Shown: positions 12,042 through 23,592 of the stretch, piece after piece
How positions within the stretch are numbered: position 1 is the stretch's first letter
How the letters are laid out: every line of letters begins with the position of its first letter
Assembly (NCBI GenBank): GCA_963970005.1
Contig: CAXAMN010018557.1
Location: 986,074-1,050,073 of the forward strand
From: Durusdinium trenchii
Taxonomy: Eukaryota > Sar > Dinophyceae > Suessiales > Symbiodiniaceae
Length of the DNA: 64,000 nt
Reading direction: 5' to 3'
The notes under the pieces: model-generated
Told to the model about the DNA's origin: nothing
The model's database searches: none
What the model saw: only the letters and a program-made list of their open reading frames with translations
Position numbers and translations under genes: made by a program

Positions 12042-13739
12042 GACCAATGCTGGCAACATGTTGAATCACGTTGAAGCTCGCTACAAAACATCAACAGTGT
12101 CTATTCCTGGACATAGCTTTGCCGGTTGTACGTATCTCTCAAGAATTCCTTTTCAAGTTCCCTCAGTAAGTTCTAAAGTTTTAGAAGTGAAGGTGAGGGA
12201 CAGTCAAACATCTGCATTTCATGGAACGAAAGGCTTCCGGTTGCCAAAGACTGCTACCACAAGCCCACTTTTTGTCACGCTTTGCCTCTGCGGCCAGTCT
12301 GGTGCTCGAATTGTCCTCGATTTTGGTGATGGCAGGCTGCAGCAATGCATGGATTTTGTGAATTTCACACTATCTTGCCACTCTTGGGCCAATTCAATTG
12401 GTGGCGCAAGACTTGGCGTTTTCCATCTTCACTGACTGCTGACGCTGCCCTCAGCTGTACACAGACATGCCAGCTTTGGAAAATGCTATGAGCCTAGGCC
12501 AGTGGAGAAGCCTCCATCAAATCCAGTGAAGCCTGTCAAGAGGAAGCATGGGAAGTACCTCAGTCAGGTTCAGAGATGAAAGGCTGCATGGCTCAACCTC
12601 ACATGTTCGCATATGTTCGCAGAATGTGCATGCTCAAGTCAAACTCTCAGAAACTCAGTAGTGCACGCTTTCTTCTCAATCTTTGAGCACCAGTTCCAGC
12701 AGGAAGTGAGCCGGCCTCAAGCTGTCCCAGTTTTTCTCTACATCCATCATCCATCCTGTTGAGATTCTTGCAATTGGAAGATGTACACACATGGGAGCTG
12801 TTCCTACCAACGATGCGCGATATTCTTTTCCCACCACCGATCCTTCTTCACGCAAAGTTGTGGCTTTCATCAGCTGCCTATGTGAACGGATCCAATGACC
12901 GGCACAACCAGTGAATATCTCAAGCCTACGAAGCCGGCTTCTGCGAGGCTTCTTCCAACGTCCAACTGTGTCATGTGAAACTCACTAGCCATATCACATC
13001 TGCAAGGCAATTCACTCTGGCAAATCGGGATCCACTGCGCAATCCGACAATCGAAGTTTTCTGCCAATGGTCGACACTCTTCCCTTGGGCCTTGGGCTGT
13101 CATCACCAAACAGTGAGAACATGTGAGAACACTGGTCGTCCGTTCGCTTCGCCCAATGGGACCATGGGACCGTTGGCTGGGACGACACAGACGGACATCG
13201 CAGACGACATCACAGTCGTCAGACGGAGTGAGTCACGTGAGTCGTGACATCGCTCAGACGCTCAGATTCTCATCCCTTCACCTTTCTCAGCTCTGTACCT
13301 GGCAGTGGTCTCCAAGGAAACAAATCTATTTCCACGAGCCTCTTATGGCCACTCAGAGACTTGTGGGATATTTGTTGCTATGGTAGAGTAAATGTTGACA
13401 GCAGGAATGCCGGATGCATTGTTCGAATCGGATGCGCTACCAGAGTTTGCTAAGGCATTGGGGAGGAGCTTTGCAAACAATACACATCCATTGCTTTATC
13501 AGCCCCATGTCATATGTATCTGAAATCAAATTCGCCGGACCGGGACCAAAATCTCACGAATTATAAGCACACCAACTTAACTTGCGGGTCTCACAGTACA
13601 TTCAAACATGGCTGCTCCGGTGCACGCCTCCTAGCTGCCTAGTCCACAAATATTCCATTCTTCCACGTTCTGTCATCGTTTCGGCATGTTTCCCGTGGTT
13701 CATCGAGTGGGTCACATCCATCGGGTGTGAATCTCGGAT
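12041..13739. other. No supported gene
   Basis: Overlapping short frames on both strands without domain or splice evidence. This is probably the 3' flank of the cold-shock gene, which ends at 13740. Confidence 0.5.
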
Positions 13740-15023
13740 CTATCGGCCTTGAGGTTTCCCTCTGAAGTTCGTAAAGACGCTGAACTCCACCAAATCCCCT
13801 CGTTGGAAGTGCCTCTTTTGAAAGTGGTGTAGGAAAACCTGGAGCAGCCGAAAGCACAGGACTTGCACGGGTCTCGACCATCTTTTGAGGAACAGCTTCG
13901 AACATCTGTGGCACTTCGGCTTCATGCTGGACATTCCACCATCGGACCATATGCCATTCACGAGGTGAGAAACCAAAGGAAAAAATTGCAATGCCCGCAA
14001 AGATCCAATAGTGGCGTTATTAAATACTGAAATACACCATCAAATTTTATATGAACACACTGTTTGGAAATACTAACATATACAACTGTGGCAATAACAA
14101 AATAGGTAACTAATCTTAAAGCAACATGTACTGGATCATATGTGTTTTACGAATGAGAATGCTAGTGTGATCTTACCAGATTATAAGTTATAAGTGATAC
14201 TAAGTGTTGAAAGACAACTCAAACAACTGCCCTTATACAGCCCAGGCAACATCTGAGTCACCACGAAAGGCTTTGGTGAACTCCTCGCTCTCTATGAAGC
14301 CAAAGCCCTTGTTCTCGAACCAGAATTTAATCCGTCCAACGAAGCGCTTATCAGTGATGCCAGGTATTTGCTCCATGTCTGGAGGTCGGTAATTCGGGTG
14401 GTTCACATTGAAAGATGAGCCAAAAGACTGCGTGTCTTCGTCATCCTCCTTGGACATCTTCATGCTATCAGAGTTGCTGTCCGCAGAGCCCATCATCACT
14501 TGGCCCATCATGGCAGCACCCATCATCATCATTGCCATCGGATTCATTCCCATCATCATGGGGTTCATGGCATTTCCACGATTTTCAGATTCAACGCTGT
14601 CGGGTATCAGCGTTCCAGTTCCTTGACAGCAGCCGCTACAGCCGCCACATCCCCCTCCACAACTGTCACAGGCCCCACCACAGCTGCAACCTCCACGGCC
14701 GCCACATCCACATCCACCACAACCTCCACAGCCACAGCAGCTGCAGCAGCCGTTGCCACATCCCCCGCAGTTGCAGCCACCGCTGCAACCGCAGCCGCTG
14801 CAGCCTCCGCAGCAACAGCCCCCCGCAGCAGCCGTTGCAGCCACCACAAGGCTGTCCACAACCACAGCAGCCACTTCCGCAGCTTCCGCAGCCAGTCCCA
14901 CAGCCGCTTGCACAGCCACAGCCTGTGCAGTTGCTGATGTTGCTGGAGCATCCGCCACATCCGCCAGCACAGCCACAGCTGCAGTCATCATCATCAAAAC
15001 TGCCGATGGGTTTCAAAGGCTTC
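13740..15023 (-). CDS. Gly/Cys-rich protein with C-terminal cold-shock domain
   Basis: The C-terminal domain is a cold-shock nucleic-acid-binding fold. The upstream exon (14251-15023) ends with RNP1-like '[15 protein letters not shown]'. The last exon (13740-13838) continues 'VFLHHFQ' and ends 'GKPQGR' plus stop. A GT...CCAG|G intron (13839-14250) joins them in phase to give 'DSDVFLHH'. N-terminal to the domain lie a Met-rich stretch ('[11 protein letters not shown]') and a long array of Cys-Gly pairs with an acidic 'DDDD' at its start. Single cold-shock-domain proteins with Gly-rich regions are abundant in dinoflagellates and bind RNA or single-stranded DNA. The Cys/Gly array reads in one frame at about 14825-15010 and in another below 14819; dropping one G from the G6 run at 14819-14824 would unite them. 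The 5' end probably lies upstream, as a TTCAG|G acceptor sits at 15023. Confidence 0.85.
14819..14824 (-). other. G6 homopolymer at frame break in Cys/Gly array
   Basis: On the minus strand six G follow 'TGCTGC'. Above the run the Cys/Gly pattern is in one frame; below it the same pattern resumes one base over. Five G would keep a single open frame. This could be an assembly error, a real mutation or a slippery site. Confidence 0.75.
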
Positions 15024-16192
15024 CTGAACACAAAACTCCAAATCACGTCTGAAAATATAATGGATTCTACAACAGCATCACTTGACTGAAATTCTCAAAT
15101 TCCTCCTCTGCCGAAATAGAGACCGAAGAAGAAAGGTACCAAGATTCCTGCTAAGCAAATATCATCAGCTAGTTACGAGGAAATACCCACACGTGTGAGT
15201 GGTCAAAGGACGAGTCTGCAAGATTGTTGATTTTAGGATCCCATCCACTTACACAACTGAAACAAACGATATGATGATATGATATTGGTGGTTTGCTGGT
15301 GGTCTTGAAGGTCTTGAAAACAATATGTTAAGATGTGGGAGGTCAAATTGGGAGCAGTTGAGCCATACCCCAGTCACTTCCACTTGGTCCGCATGAACCC
15401 ATCTGAGACCCATCTGAGTTGAATATTTTCCTGTGGAGCATCATTGCGCCATCAAAGCCATCTGCAGCCCCGATGGGGCCACCAAACTGGCCTTACAAAC
15501 AAAAATTGTGGACAATCGACTGTGCTTCTTGGCGAACTCCATTTCCGTTGCTGCAAAAACCAGAACAATCTTTGTCCGACACGTTAGCAATGATTGAACC
15601 AGATTGTAGGGTTTCATGGACTTGCCGAGCCAGCCCAAATCTAATGTGGACAAACATGTCTGGATTTTTTGGGATTTTTTTGCAGCAAAGATCGGATCTG
15701 TTCAATCTCTTGATTTCCACACTGCTGAATTCCTTCTTTCGTTCCCTTCCAGGATAAGCCTGTTTCCAGCCAAATCTTTGTCCGAAGCCGCCTGTAAACC
15801 CTAGTAGGCCCTAAAAGGCAACTCTGCAGAACCAAAAGAACCCAAATGGTATTTGTGCTCCTCTTCAGTTGGCTCTCACATGCCATGATGGCCACTGTCC
15901 AATACCTTCAGACCAAGGCACATGGAGAACTGAAAGTACCGTCTGGCCTGCGCAAAGCGATTTGGACTACATAGAGGCCTGTAAACCAAGTCAACACGGA
16001 GGGACTTGACAGGGGGCAACGCGACCACGAAAAAGAGAACACGTGCAAATTTTCTGGCATCTACCACTCAAAGTATCTGGAGAGTTTCCCTTGTAGATTG
16101 TCGTTGTGTGCTTTAACTTTTGGTTTTAAACTTGAGATCCCCCCTTGCTACCGACTATAGAAGTTCACCCTCTCACTTTATCCAGAATTTTG
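15024..16192. other. No supported gene
   Basis: The 5' exon of the cold-shock gene should lie in this interval or further up, but I could not identify it. A minus frame near 15500-15650 is open without a domain. No repeats of note. Confidence 0.4.
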
Positions 16193-16707
16193 TTGTTACT
16201 CCGGGGTGAAAATAGATGAGGTGATTTCTTTTAATTGCGCCAGGTTTAGGTATCAGGGGCATTCAGGTGTGTTGCGCCATCTATGCGCCCCGTGGCTAAA
16301 AAAAACAGGAAGATTCTGCATGATTTTGTGCGCTAGGCTATTTTGCAGAAAATAGCGGAGATTGGGACCGCTCCATCTATTGCCCCACCGCAAAAGGACA
16401 TCAAAAGGAAACGAATAAGTTCAAGAGGCAAGAGGAAATCAAGAAGAAATATGAGGAAATCACTATTGGTACCGGCCCAAATGTACAGAACTTGGCCATT
16501 TGGCCATCTATAGGCCCCAAACGTTTTTTGGGAAATAGGGAAAACTAGTATCCGCACAGACACCCCGCAGAATTTTAATTTTCTGCAATCCAAAGACCAG
16601 TTGCGCCATCTATGACGGCCAAATAGCGAGAAAAAGGAGTTACATGGCGCGGCTGTTCCCGCTATTTTTTTTGAGTTGCGCCAACAACTTTCACCCCGGT
16701 GTAAATA
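16193..16707. mobile_element. Putative foldback element with short inverted ends
   Basis: The left end reads 'TACTCCGGGGTGAAAA' and the right end, reverse-complemented, 'TACACCGGGGTGAAAG' (14 of 16 alike). Inside, fragments such as 'GCGCCATCTAT', 'CCATCTAT' and 'AAATAGCG' recur several times, and 'AAATAGCGGGAAAAGGA' also occurs near 27482. No transposase is encoded. A non-autonomous MITE-like element is the likeliest reading. No clear target-site duplication was seen. Confidence 0.4.
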
Positions 16708-17232
16708 AAATGACCTTCACACACCAAAGGCGGTTAACTTAGCCCTCCGGTGGACGGCCAAGAAAAAGGGAACACTTTTTGGGGGTTCGGGGGGGTTTAC
16801 TGCATTTGACGCGCATTTTCTCCAAGCGCTGCACAACTTGCGCACGGGCACTTCCAGCCCGCGTCCTCGGCCGGACGCTGAGATCTCTTGTTGTCTGAGA
16901 GGCTACTGCCCACTCCGAGGGTCACTAGCAAATATTTTCTTGTATAAAAGTTTCGGTGTTTTTTTTGTTCTCTCGTAAAATCCTCTGCAAACATTTCCCA
17001 AAACCTGCTCACATAACTCCAGCAATTCTGGCTTGGCTTGACTTGGCAAACCGGAAAACCTTGGAAGTCCGGTCCCTGCATGGTTTAAATAATGCGCTGT
17101 GTTTGACGGATGGTGAATTCTTACAGCCCCCGGACCTGCGTACAGGTTTCACGAAAATGCCCAACCAGTGGCCCAATAGTTGCTTAAGGACACCACCCAC
17201 GTGCGACCGACCCCAGTCGACGCTCGGTCTGG

Positions 17233-17484
17233 TTGTCGGCCCAGCAGCAAAACCACTGCAGAGGCTGCAAGCCGCAGCGGCATTTCCAGCCGCAACCACA
17301 GCGCTCCGCCACAGCCCACGCAGCCACAGCCGCGCCACAGCTGCGCCACAGCCGCGCCACAGCGCAGCGGGAAACCGCTGCTGCAATCATTGCCCCCCTC
17401 AATGCTGGACTTGGGCAGCCGACAAAAGCCGAACAAATCGAAGAACTTGCCACCGTGCTGAGAACAATGCAAGAAATTGATTGA
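17233..17484 (+). CDS. Candidate exon, Gln/Ala-rich with helical C-terminus
   Basis: The first part is biased to Gln, Ala, His and Pro, built on imperfect CGCCACAG repeats (about 17290-17370). The last part, 'TKAEQIEELATVLRTMQEID' followed by a stop, looks like an amphipathic helix. The start is unknown because no ATG is near; the frame may begin at an upstream splice acceptor. Function unknown; it could also be chance in GC-rich repeat. Confidence 0.3.
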   Translation: MSAQQQNHCRGCKPQRHFQPQPQRSATAHAATAAPQLRHSRATAQRETAAAIIAPLNAGLGQPTKAEQIEELATVLRTMQEID

Positions 17485-17641
17485 ACGCTGCTGCGCAAGA
17501 CTTAGCTGCTAGATGCTGCGATGGATTGAACTATCATCTTGCCACTCCCTTATCTGAACCCGTGGCACGCATTTTGTGACTCCTGTGTGGGGATCGCCTC
17601 ATGTCTGCCAACTCGACTCAAATCAATAACGCCTACGCGTC

Positions 17642-18006
17642 CTACATGACTTGCAGCTGGTGTGATAGCTTCAACGCACAAAGCCTACGATCCACTTCCA
17701 TCTGACTCACTTGCTGGAGTGCCTTTTCCTGCGTCATCACCTTCTGCACAGTGGCATTCTTGACAACTGCACAAACGTAGATACGTTGTTCGTTGGCTGC
17801 GTACAGCAAGTCAATGCTTGGCGAGAAGTCGATCACTCGGTCAGCGCAGGCTTGGTACAAGAGCTCTTTCAAAAGCGGCGCCAAGCGTTGGGAAAATTGC
17901 AGCCCTATTTTCAAAGCAGTGGGCCAGCAGCCAGACCTTTAGTTTAACGTCGCGCGTCTTGCCTGCGTCGTCCGCCTTTTCAGAAGCAATCAAACGCAAC
18001 AAGTAA
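17642..18006 (-). CDS. Unrecognised helical protein, C-terminal coding segment
   Basis: Two adjacent minus-strand frames read as coherent protein. The upper (about 17900-18006) contains 'RDVKLKVWLLAHCFENRAAI'. The lower (17642-17900) contains 'LLKELLYQACADRVIDF' and 'QKVMTQEKALQQVSQ' and ends at a stop. They differ by one base at about 17870-17885 with no room for an intron. The product would be mainly alpha-helical; no family recognised. It lies downstream of the methyltransferase remnant on the same strand and could be its decayed C-terminal extension or a separate gene. Confidence 0.4.
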
Positions 18007-18399
18007 ACATCTGCTCAGCGTGCTTGCGCTTTTGTTGCAACGCCCTCCCCCCTCCCCACAGCTCTCCCCCCCAAACACTGCAAGATGTGAGACACATGTG
18101 TTGCGTTAAGAAACTCTGCAGTTATCACTGCTATGTCATTATTCAGGTCTCAAAACCGCAGTTTGCGAGCAGAATGTATTTTTCTCCACCATGCATCGAG
18201 AGCGTCTGTGCTGTGGCAGTGAATGAAACTGCATCGGATAACTATGAGGGATAGTCTACACAGGGCCGTTGGGACGTCAATACTGTTGCAAAAAACGTTA
18301 ATGGCAGTGGCTCAGGGGCCTTGCAGTTTTTCGCCGTCTGTCTATGTGAACAAATACCTTCTGGGTTGGGAAGGCTTGGCCATAGCCACGAGTGCCCGC

Positions 18400-19845
18400 T
18401 CACCATCCCCACTTGACTTGAGGGCTAACGTCCAAGTGTGGCAGCTGGCCTCCAACCTTTTCTATGAGAGCGCCTGTGCTCATGACACTGCTAAGCATTG
18501 CACCCACTCTTATGTGCATGACTGAGACTCTTTGCAAATCTCTTTCAGTTCCACTTGGAAGCAGCCGCCACGGCGCCCCCAAAAACTGCAATTTATTGGG
18601 ATCGGCCTGCAATTTGGAACATGCCTCTTCCCACCGGTCCTTCAACTTGCGGTCAGCCATGTGGAGCGCAAACAGCAGCCGGCGAGTGACAAAACCAACA
18701 CGCACGGAGCTCAGCGCACGGAGTTTTACTGTAAAGGTTTCACACAAAACAGGGCCCAGCCGACACAAAACCCTCTCTACCACCGGTCATAGCATTGCCA
18801 ACTGAATGCCCGACTTTCTTTAATGGAACCACTTGCGCACCATCGAAGAACCGATTATCAACCCCTGCGCGTGGGACAACTCTTCAGCGTCAGCAATCCG
18901 ATGCCAATGTGGCAAGAAGTATGCTTCTGCATTCTGCCCCGTTGAAGCTGTGATGGTTAGAGAACGGTCCACCCCCACATCGACCATCCCTCCAGCCATA
19001 TCAGCCACAAGAATGAAGCGACGCAACAGCGCGAAGATCCCACCCCTTCGTCTTGGCTTTCTGCTGCGCCTGCAGCCAACTGAGTTGGTTTATGGCATGG
19101 CGGCATTTATTTGGCACCTCAACTCGTTGAAACCTTTCATGGGTATCTCTCCCTCGCAAAGAATGAAACATAGTAACATCTTTATATCTCTCACTTGGAC
19201 AATGAAACATCTTGGAGGCACCAGCTTCCAATTCTTCTTGAAGGTCGAGGTACGGGGCAGGTCGCCCTTTTCGCCAGGGCCCTTGATGTGCATCTTGAGA
19301 ACACGTCGGGCGGAGACAGGCGCCAGTGGGTGTGGCCAATTAAAGCCAATCAAGTTCCTTTCGCCTAGCCGCAAGGAGATGGGCTTGTGAGTGCAAACTA
19401 AATGAATAACGCGAGTGCGCCAAAGGTCTGAAATGCCAGAGACGCCTGGAAAATAGAAAAGGATAAGCACCTGGCCTCGGCTGATCTGAGCGAGCCCGGA
19501 TCAAGTACAAACGGCATCGGCCCTGTGGCACACCATTCTCTTCTGACTGAAGCAACCGCAAACTCAGATCAAAACCGCCTGCTTTCAAAACTGCCAAGAA
19601 GCCTTCCCAAATCTCTTGAAATTTGGGGTCTAAGCACAGGTCTGGCACATTCTCTAAGACAAAGCATCGAGGCTGATCCCGGCGCAGGATTTCAGCAGCT
19701 TCAAGGAGCAAGTGACCCGATTTGGAATATTATGGCTGACACGGGTCTCCACCTTCACTTCGTGGATGTCACTGCAGATCGGACTCCTTCCAAAACGCTC
19801 CTTCACATCCGACGGATCATTGCCTGAAAGAGCGCTTCAAGGACG
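18400..19845 (-). pseudogene. C5 cytosine-specific DNA methyltransferase remnant
   Basis: Conserved C5-methyltransferase blocks occur in order on the minus strand: a 'DI' near 19783; motif IV 'PCQP' with the nucleophile Cys (19733-19744); 'GHLLLEAAEIL'; motif VI 'FVLENVP' (near 19650); motif VIII 'NGVPQGRCRLYLI' (near 19530); 'FNWPHPL' (near 19360); the motif IX region 'EELSHAQG' (near 18870) and motif X 'VGNAM' (18788-18799) followed by 'PVVERVLCRL'. These enzymes methylate cytosine in DNA. The copy appears broken. A TAA follows PCQP directly. The frame shifts near 19750-19770, near 19460 (or a 25-base intron), at the G4 run 18862-18865, and just after GNAM. The blocks run almost without introns, which suggests a decayed retrocopy. 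An assembly rich in indels is the alternative. Confidence 0.75.
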
Positions 19846-20404
19846 AGCTACTTCTCGCGGCATTGCTCTGTGACAATGCTGTGTTGCCACTGTACCCCCC
19901 AATCGCACAATGCTTGCGAAACTGCCGCCAAACCGCAGCAATCTGATGACAGTCGCAAAGGCCCTGGCAGTCGTCAGGAAGTGGGGGCCTTTGCTTTGCC
20001 TTTTCACAAAAAGCCCTCGGGTCATCTGATCGGCCATGGTGAATCTGCTTAGTAGGCTTGTGGCCTGTCTTCTGGTTCACGCACCTTTCGGTAAATCTGG
20101 TTCGGGGCTCTCCTGTTCATGTGGAGGGCATGCGATTGAAAAGAAGGGGTCTTAGTATCTTAGTCCTTAGAAGAAGATGTCAAAACATGTCTCGGCTCGA
20201 CTGGAAGAATCGCGGCAGCTGCCACCATGTTTGTTACATGCGCCAACCAAAACTAGTCCTCACCCACGAAGCGGCGTTGCACTCAACCTCTGGACGTAAT
20301 CTCACGCTCTCTTCGAAGACTTGCGCCTACCCAGTTCACAGTCGCTCTGTTCATGGGTTGCGTGTTCCATGTCCCTCACCGCCGCCCAACCGCCTCAGTA
20401 TGTC

Positions 20405-22328
20405 TTAGTCACAGTCACTCTTAATCTTTTTGGCTGCAGCACTCCTGGCATTAATGCAGTCTTCGCACTTGCAAAAGAATTTCTTGACAACTTTTAGCCT
20501 GGCAGCCTAGCCCCTAAATCTACTGGCCAACCCCATGGACAGCGGACAGTCGTGAGAAAACAAACTATCAATCCGTCTGCGTTGCAGCATCTACAACATA
20601 CACAATGCTCTTGGCCTTGCGGCTCGTGAGATCCACCGATGCGGGCTCTCCCTCACCATCAGCGGACGCCAGCAAGACCCGATTCACTCAGCTGCAGCGC
20701 AGCCAGCTCCGGTGGCGTCATGTGAGCCACCACGTCGTCCATGTCTTCTTCCTACGGCTCTGCGTGAAGCTTGAAGGAATAGGGCTCTGCAATTCCCAAT
20801 CACGAGCAAGAGCAAAAGAAAAGAGCAGTCCTTAGACTCTGCTCAGCTGCTCGAGATGTCTTCAATGCTTCAGCGTCAGCAAGGTCCTAGGAAGTCCATC
20901 GATAAGAAATGGCAAATGTTCTCCTTCTTTGGGTTCTCCACCCACTGGCATGCCCAGCCACCGTGCCACTGAGCCGGCGGCTTCTTCAGCTGCTTCCGAA
21001 CCATTGCTTGAAAGATCGGTGAAAAGATTCAAGAGTATTATTGATTGGCAAGCTCTGCGTGTAACTCAGTGGAGCTCTACGCTGAGCTGATCAGTGGGAA
21101 CCAGAGATCTTAGAGAGAGTGGCAACGCAGGTCTTCTGATTGATAGGATGCCGTCCAGTCTCAAAAACAAACATTGAGATATATTGAGATGGAAAGCATT
21201 GATCATGGCAATGCTCTTGAACCATTCACCTGCAAGTTATGCTGAAGCAGGGCCTGAACACATACCCAAAAAAATGGTGGAAACGTATACACTTCAAATT
21301 CAAAACCTAAATTAGTTAATCTGAAAAGTGAAAAATCCAACAACTTTCTCACAATGTTATCTAAAACAAATTGCAAATTTGACAAGTTTGCAAATCTGTT
21401 GGTGCCAACAGTGCCAACCATTTTACTTAAGACCCATTTTAGATACAGTAACCCTTAAACTAAATGAGTCAAAAAAAGGGGGTTTTCCGTGGTTGATCAC
21501 ACTCATTTTAGATAGCCGGTAGCAACGGGGACGACTTGAGGGTACGTAAAACACAAGGATTCTTAGAGATCAGCAAACAATTGGCTTTGCCTTTAGGACC
21601 TGGATCTCCACTTGGGGGATGTCCTGTTGAGCCCCATCCACTTTGCCATCCTGATCGCCAGCCTTGGTCCCACTGCCGTCGCTTTGGGGACCTGGTCAGT
21701 CGCTGTATGACGGCTCAAATCGCCCTGCTGCGTGGTGTCATGCGATCCGCTGGGCTTCATTGAAATGGACAAACAATGCATTGTTGTCAGAATACTCAGA
21801 AGCTACAATGGTGTACAAGGCATGCGGCATCTTGCAAACAAATCATAGATGGCCTCTTTGAAACAATCTCCCAAGCCCCGAACAACAAACCATTAAAGCA
21901 AAAAAGCGATATCCAGGCTTTTGGAGAGGGTACTGTCATCCAATGCTGAGCCAACACCAACTGAAAGTTGCAGAGCGCATGGCGTGGCGCGTGGCCATGC
22001 TTACTTCTTCAAGGGCTCACTACCGGGCTCACTTCCGCTGGTGCCTCCTTTCCATCCCCGAAGAAACAAATGTGCAATACCGTGCGTGTCCAGCTCTGCC
22101 TTCTTTAATCTACCAGCACCAGAGTGTTCCTCGAACAGAAATCGCCTAGAAAGCAACCATATATTGGTGATCTGTGAAGAGAGATGAGCATCTTGAAGAA
22201 AACCCACCAGCGCTCATTGGTCCACGTCGGACTCGCCAGGGTGCATGGGTTAGGCCATCAGCATCCCCTGAGCAGCGCCAGTCATTTGTATAGGTCTTTC
22301 CATTGATCACAAGCGTTGGCTTCTGTGA
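20405..22328 (-). CDS. Predicted multi-exon gene of unknown function
   Basis: Several minus-strand exons read as coherent protein. From 5' to 3': about 22222-22328 (acceptor ATCACAG; 'KPTLVINGKTYTNDW'); 22005-22145 (acceptor TTTCTAG|G, donor GTAAGC; 'GRLKKAELDTHGIAHLFLRG'), which joins the first in phase through a GT donor; 21570-21691 (acceptor CCAG|G; 'GTKAGDQDGKVDG'); about 20870-21030 ('SEAAEEAAGSVARWLGMP'); about 20605-20745 ('DMDDVVAHMTPPELAALQL', then a one-base shift to 'KAKSIVYVVDAATQTD'); and 20405-20498 (acceptor CCAG|G), coding for 'KVVKKFFCKCEDCINARSAA' and ending in TAA. Joining of the lower exons is not proven. The C-terminus carries CxCxxC, which might bind metal. No domain is recognised. 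Confidence 0.5.
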
Positions 22329-22901
22329 TATGCATCCAATTGCCAATTACGGTATGTATCGGGCCTCCCAGGCTGGTTCATTGCATATCTCTCGCAGCAT
22401 GCATGGGTCAACCAGGGTTCTTGGTCGGTTTGTCCAGCCTTGGAGTGGAGGCTGAGGCACCGCTCCTTCAAAGGCCCCAACCAGACAGCCACTCACAAAA
22501 CAAAACGAACCTAGGACCGGAGCAGTGAGTTTTTGATGCTTCTCAATAGGACCGGTGAGAGGGCAAGCAAAACTGCAACCAAAAGACCCAAAGCTGACGC
22601 GAAGTTGAATCTAAGGTCTGACAAACTCGTCTGGGTTGCCTCTGCAAATCCCAATGAATTCAAACGATTTCTTTCCTTCACTGTTATGTTGAAAACAAAG
22701 AGTTTCATTGAGGATTCACTTCACTACATTTCTCTGAGGTGAAAGTGTGTGACGTTGTGCTTGTCTGGATCAAACGTATGAAATCAAATGAAATAAGTCT
22801 CAAGAGGAGCAAATTGGGCTGTGGTCTTGCAAACGACCACTGCTGCGCATGGCATCATAACATCTCAAATACTGTGACTAATCTAATGGTCTAACGCTTG
22901 T

Positions 22902-23342
22902 TTGGTTTGGATAGGGAGCTGCAGGGTCAAACATGGCAATACCTCTTCAGTCCTGCAGTGCGTGCTCGCTTGGCGGGATTCTCCAGATTGGCCTCTCTTG
23001 CTTTCGAGGCAACAGCTTCAAGCTCTTCAATCTGCCTCGAAGAGACGAGCAGCTCTTGCGGTGTTAAATTTGGCAGAGGTCAACGCAGGATTGCCGATCA
23101 ATCATCCAATATTGAAAATTGCCAAACAAAAAAAGGCTGGATTGCCAGATTATATAAGTTGCAACAAACAGCATCTACAAGCATCTGCTGGTTTTGTATC
23201 AGGACTTTCCGCCGAAGCTCTGTTGAAGGCTGGCACCGATATCCAGCAGTTTTCCTTTGGTACATCTCGAGGAGGCCACCAACGCTTCGAGGTCCGCTGC
23301 CTCGCAGATGATCGGCAAGAAACACACCGTATGGCCCATTGA
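22902..23342 (+). CDS. Unrecognised protein-coding exon
   Basis: The plus frame is stop-free and protein-like, especially from about 23010 on, with 'QSASKRRAALAVLNLAEVNA', 'ILKIAKQKKAGLPDYIS' and 'SAEALLKAGTDIQQF'. A plausible acceptor CTTTCGAG|G lies at about 23008. The 5' part of the frame is less convincing. It is transcribed away from the minus-strand gene that ends upward near 22.3 kb, so the interval between could be a divergent promoter region. Function unknown. Confidence 0.5.
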   Translation: MVWIGSCRVKHGNTSSVLQCVLAWRDSPDWPLLLSRQQLQALQSASKRRAALAVLNLAEVNAGLPINHPILKIAKQKKAGLPDYISCNKQHLQASAGFVSGLSAEALLKAGTDIQQFSFGTSRGGHQRFEVRCLADDRQETHRMAH

Positions 23343-23592
23343 ATACAAGATAATACAAAATACTAGTACGCGACATGAACATCCTTGAACTTGAAACAGC
23401 TTCCTGACACTCCACTCACGCCCAAGTATCAGTGGGGCTTTGCAAACATTATTACCACCATCCTGGTCCTGGTGATACATCATCTCTGATGGCAAGAAGT
23501 TTCAGCTTGAGGAGCCAAGCTCATGTGCGTCAACCATTGATGTCTGCAATTTGAACTTCATGACATGTCTGGGCTTCGCCAAGTAGGACTAG

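Noticed and set aside
11905-12435. 176-aa plus frame across the GTAT microsatellite
   Set aside because: The first part is simple-repeat translation through an N gap; the rest has no domain or splice support.
14411-14426. 'TGAGCCAAAA' resembling the reversed spliced leader
   Set aside because: It lies inside the coding sequence of the cold-shock protein and the match stops after ten bases.
18464-18805. 113-aa plus-strand frame
   Set aside because: It is antisense to the methyltransferase C-terminal block, which has motif support on the minus strand.
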